Under the pieces are notes generated by a model that made no database searches, was not told the DNA's origin, and worked only from the letters and a program-made list of their open reading frames with translations. A program made the translations under genes and the position numbers. Of a stretch of 47,188 bases of DNA, positions 45,387-47,188 are shown piece by piece. Location of the stretch: positions 1-47,188 of the forward strand of contig CALYBP010000006.1 of assembly GCA_944415425.1 (NCBI GenBank). Direction: 5' to 3'. Numbering within the stretch: the first letter of the stretch is position 1; each line of letters opens with the position of its first letter. Source of the DNA: an uncultured Ruminococcus sp. Lineage in GTDB: Bacteria > Bacillota > Clostridia > Oscillospirales > Acutalibacteraceae.

Positions 45387-46349
45387 TCAGAATTCCTTTT
45401 TTACCGAACGCATATACAGCTTTTCAAGTTCTTCCTTCGGGTTGGCATTTTCAAACAACACATTATACACGCTTTCCACGATCGGCAGATCAACTCCAAG
45501 CTCTTGTCCGAGCTTGTACAAAGCCTTTGATGTCATTACACCCTCGGCAAGCTTTTGAAACTTGATTCCCTTAACAAGATCTTCGCCGTATTTTCTGTTG
45601 TGGCTCCACTTTGAAAACAAGGTTGCTTCGTAGTCACCGAGGTGACAAAGACCGTAAGCGCTCATTTCGTTTCCGCCGAGTGCTTTGATAAGCCTCGCAA
45701 TTTCTCTTGTGCCTCTTGCCATTAACGCGCCTTTTAAAGATGTGTAGTTAAGTCCGTCGAGAATACCTGCCGCGATTCCTATAACATTTTTGGCGGCAGC
45801 ACCTATTTCGCTGCCGATAAGGTCCGTACCCAAATAAAATCTTATAAGCTCGCTGTTAAACTCGTTTACAAGCATTTCCTTAACCGATTGATTGTGGCTG
45901 TCAATTACCATACAGTTAGGTATGCCCTTTACATAATCCTGCGGATGACCCGGGCCTACCCATACGGCAACTGGAGTTTTGCTCTCGTCAACAAATTCCC
46001 CTACAACTTCGCTTAGCCGCTTGCCGCTTGATGCTTCAACGCCTTTCATACACAAAACAATTATTTTGTTATCGAGATTGTATTTTGAGATATCCTCAAA
46101 ATAAGAGCGAAGATATTGAGATGAAATTGAAATTATAATAACCTCTGCTCTTGATACAGCCTTTTCCAAGTCCGATGAAACCTCAATGGACTGCGGAAAG
46201 CAAAGATAGTCGTTTTTGCGTGTGTTTTTAAGCTGTATAAATTCAGGTGCGTCCTTAAGTCCGCACGAAAGAACATTATGTCCGATTTTATCAAGGTACC
46301 ATGCAATGCAGCTGCCCCATCTTCCGCAGCCGAGAACTGAAATTTTCAT
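45387..46349 (-). CDS. gpsA: NAD(P)-dependent glycerol-3-phosphate dehydrogenase
   Basis: A 320-residue GpsA that makes glycerol-3-phosphate for phospholipid synthesis. The dinucleotide motif GCGRWG is at 7-12. The catalytic region GAAAKNVIGIAAGILDG (K about 190) and the C-terminal LPIVESVYNVLFE are intact. AGGAG lies seven bases before the ATG. Confidence 0.94.
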   Translation of the reverse strand: MKISVLGCGRWGSCIAWYLDKIGHNVLSCGLKDAPEFIQLKNTRKNDYLCFPQSIEVSSDLEKAVSRAEVIIISISSQYLRSYFEDISKYNLDNKIIVLCMKGVEASSGKRLSEVVGEFVDESKTPVAVWVGPGHPQDYVKGIPNCMVIDSHNQSVKEMLVNEFNSELIRFYLGTDLIGSEIGAAAKNVIGIAAGILDGLNYTSLKGALMARGTREIARLIKALGGNEMSAYGLCHLGDYEATLFSKWSHNRKYGEDLVKGIKFQKLAEGVMTSKALYKLGQELGVDLPIVESVYNVLFENANPKEELEKLYMRSVKKEF

Positions 46350-46387
46350 AATAAGCTCCTGTAATTAAATATCCTGAATTTTAAATA

Positions 46388-46600
46388 AACAAGAAAACCC
46401 GCCCGACCGTATGATTCAAATAATAACCTGCCTACGAAAAAAGCAGGTGGGTGCCGCCTTTAAACTTCAGGCTCCCTTCGTCCGAACAACGGGAGGTCTG
46501 CACACCGCTTAAAGAGCTAAGCTCCCGATTAAAATGTTGTAGGGTTATTTTAAAATCATTCGCGTATCGGGCAGGCTGATAAACCTGTTTAATTTTAACC
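46388..46600 (-). ncRNA. ssrS: Likely 6S RNA
   Basis: The 283-base gap between gpsA and the DUF1292 gene folds into a long rod. A closing stem is 46401-46406 with 46567-46572, then 46411-46416 with 46554-46559 and 46422-46428 with 46543-46549. A wide bubble follows, with a possible side hairpin (46426-46431 with 46443-46448), and an apical hairpin (46472-46476 with 46491-46495). This size and stem-bubble-stem shape fit 6S RNA, which binds RNA polymerase by mimicking an open promoter. On the minus strand the end is followed by a T-rich run, which sets the strand. The family call is from shape and memory of Clostridia 6S sequences and needs a covariance search. Confidence 0.6.
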
Positions 46601-46632
46601 TAATAATATGTTATGCCGAGAGAGCTGAAAAA

Positions 46633-46929
46633 TTACCGCTCTTCGTCATAAAGCTCGCTGTAATATTTATCCTCAAACAATTTTGAAACATCAAAAAGCG
46701 TCTTATCATCCTCAACCGGCACAAGCTGATCGAAGCCGTCGGTCTGCTCTGCTTTAAAAATAAAATAATCGCCTGAAGAATTTACGGCTTCCGAAGCATC
46801 GGAAAAACGGGGCTGAAGCACAAAAAACTTTTCGTCGTTTCTGTAAATTATATCAAGGATTTCAAACTCCGATTCTTTGCCGCTTTCATCGCAAAGCGTA
46901 ATTAAATCTGCCTCAAACTCATTGTCCAC
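46633..46929 (-). CDS. DUF1292 family protein
   Basis: A 98-residue acidic protein of the DUF1292 (YrzB-like) family, seen by the opening DNEFEADLITLCDESGKE and the FEILDIIYRNDEKFFVLQP core. Function is unknown; it is widespread in Firmicutes, often near cell-division or RNA genes. The GTG at 46929 is chosen, because AGAGGTGA sits nine bases upstream and the family begins MDNEFE; a GTG at 46941 lies in that ribosome site. Its promoter is at 46953-46981. Confidence 0.85.
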   Translation of the reverse strand: MDNEFEADLITLCDESGKESEFEILDIIYRNDEKFFVLQPRFSDASEAVNSSGDYFIFKAEQTDGFDQLVPVEDDKTLFDVSKLFEDKYYSELYDEER

Positions 46930-46952
46930 GGCAAGCTTCACCTCTTTAAATA

Positions 46953-46981
46953 ATTTTACATTTTTTTATCTGTTTAGTCAA
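46953..46981 (-). promoter_or_regulatory. Promoter of the DUF1292 gene
   Basis: On the minus strand, TTGACT (46976-46981), 17-base spacer, TAAAAT (46953-46958), giving a leader of about 17 bases. Confidence 0.65.
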
Positions 46982-47049
46982 GTGGTTTGGATATTTAGGA
47001 CATAATAAATAAAAGATATATATTTTTTTAAAAAAGTTTAAAAAAAGTG

Positions 47050-47078
47050 TTGACAATTAACAAAAGGTGTGATATATT
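47050..47078 (+). promoter_or_regulatory. Strong promoter near the window edge
   Basis: Perfect TTGACA (47050-47055), 17-base spacer, TATATT (47073-47078). Start near 47085. Confidence 0.75.
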
Positions 47079-47084
47079 ATAGCC

Positions 47085-47185
47085 AAGATAATTAATCTTA
47101 CTTAAACAGACAACTTCCTTTCTATGTGCTTGATTACTCCATAAAATTACCTAAAAACCGACGGCTGCATACCGTCGGTTTTTAC
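47085..47185 (+). ncRNA. Candidate small RNA or attenuated leader
   Basis: A strong promoter just upstream and a perfect terminator at 47153-47183 bound a transcript of about 100 bases with no plausible gene. A small hairpin (AAGAT/ATCTT) lies near its 5' end. It could be a small RNA, or a leader with an attenuator for a gene beyond the window. Confidence 0.45.
47153..47185 (+). terminator. Terminator at the window edge
   Basis: Perfect 12-bp stem (47153-47164 with 47172-47183), 7-base loop and T run. Confidence 0.85.
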
Positions 47186-47188
47186 GTT

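Overview
The window looks like chromosomal DNA from an anaerobic, moderately low-GC Firmicute of the class Clostridia, most likely the Oscillospiraceae/Ruminococcaceae side. The support is: strong GGAGG-type ribosome sites, TTGACA/TATAAT promoters, an HprK kinase, a CIRCE-controlled groESL operon, a flavodiiron protein, a sodium-pumping decarboxylase, and spore-lineage genes (a GerA-type germinant receptor operon and SpoVB). I see no phage, transposase, integrase, CRISPR, tRNA or rRNA. The lineage below class level is inference.

Layout. Positions 1-194 hold one copy of a structured intergenic repeat and a promoter, then fprA. After a roughly 650-base gap with a possible small RNA come oadG-oadB (sodium pump gamma and beta subunits), an isolated capsule-type modulator/tyrosine kinase pair, a PLP aminotransferase, secD-secF and znuA-znuC-znuB. 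A convergent DUF421-DUF4363 pair lies on the minus strand, divergent from a three-gene germinant receptor operon (13.2-16.3 kb). From 16.4 to 34.6 kb nearly every gene is on the plus strand and tightly packed: hprK, a PHP phosphoesterase, murB, rapZ, whiA, xseB, ispA, dxs, tlyA, nadK, argR, recN, recJ, rel, dtd, a metallo-beta-lactamase hydrolase and hemZ. Then follow a small zinc-ribbon protein, spoVB, mazG, an HU gene and rqcP. The last part has a lipoprotein gene (minus), groES-groEL, an overlapping three-gene operon (PqqD-like, S26-like peptidase, nucleotidyltransferase-fold protein), and on the minus strand a GT-C membrane glycosyltransferase, gpsA, a likely 6S RNA and a DUF1292 gene.

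Much of the window is conserved Firmicute housekeeping synteny, but several usual members are missing at these loci: xseA before xseB, yvcK between rapZ and whiA, spoIVB-spo0A after recN, apt between recJ and rel, hisS-aspS after hemZ, and yabP-yabQ-divIC after rqcP. The recN-to-rqcP stretch therefore reads as conserved blocks fused together.

The least explained items are the two-copy structured repeat (12-77 and 43545-43610), whose stem changes keep base pairing; the PqqD/peptidase/nucleotidyltransferase operon, which resembles a peptide-modification cassette without a visible precursor; and three likely RNA genes (about 1562-1790, 46388-46600 and 47085-47185).
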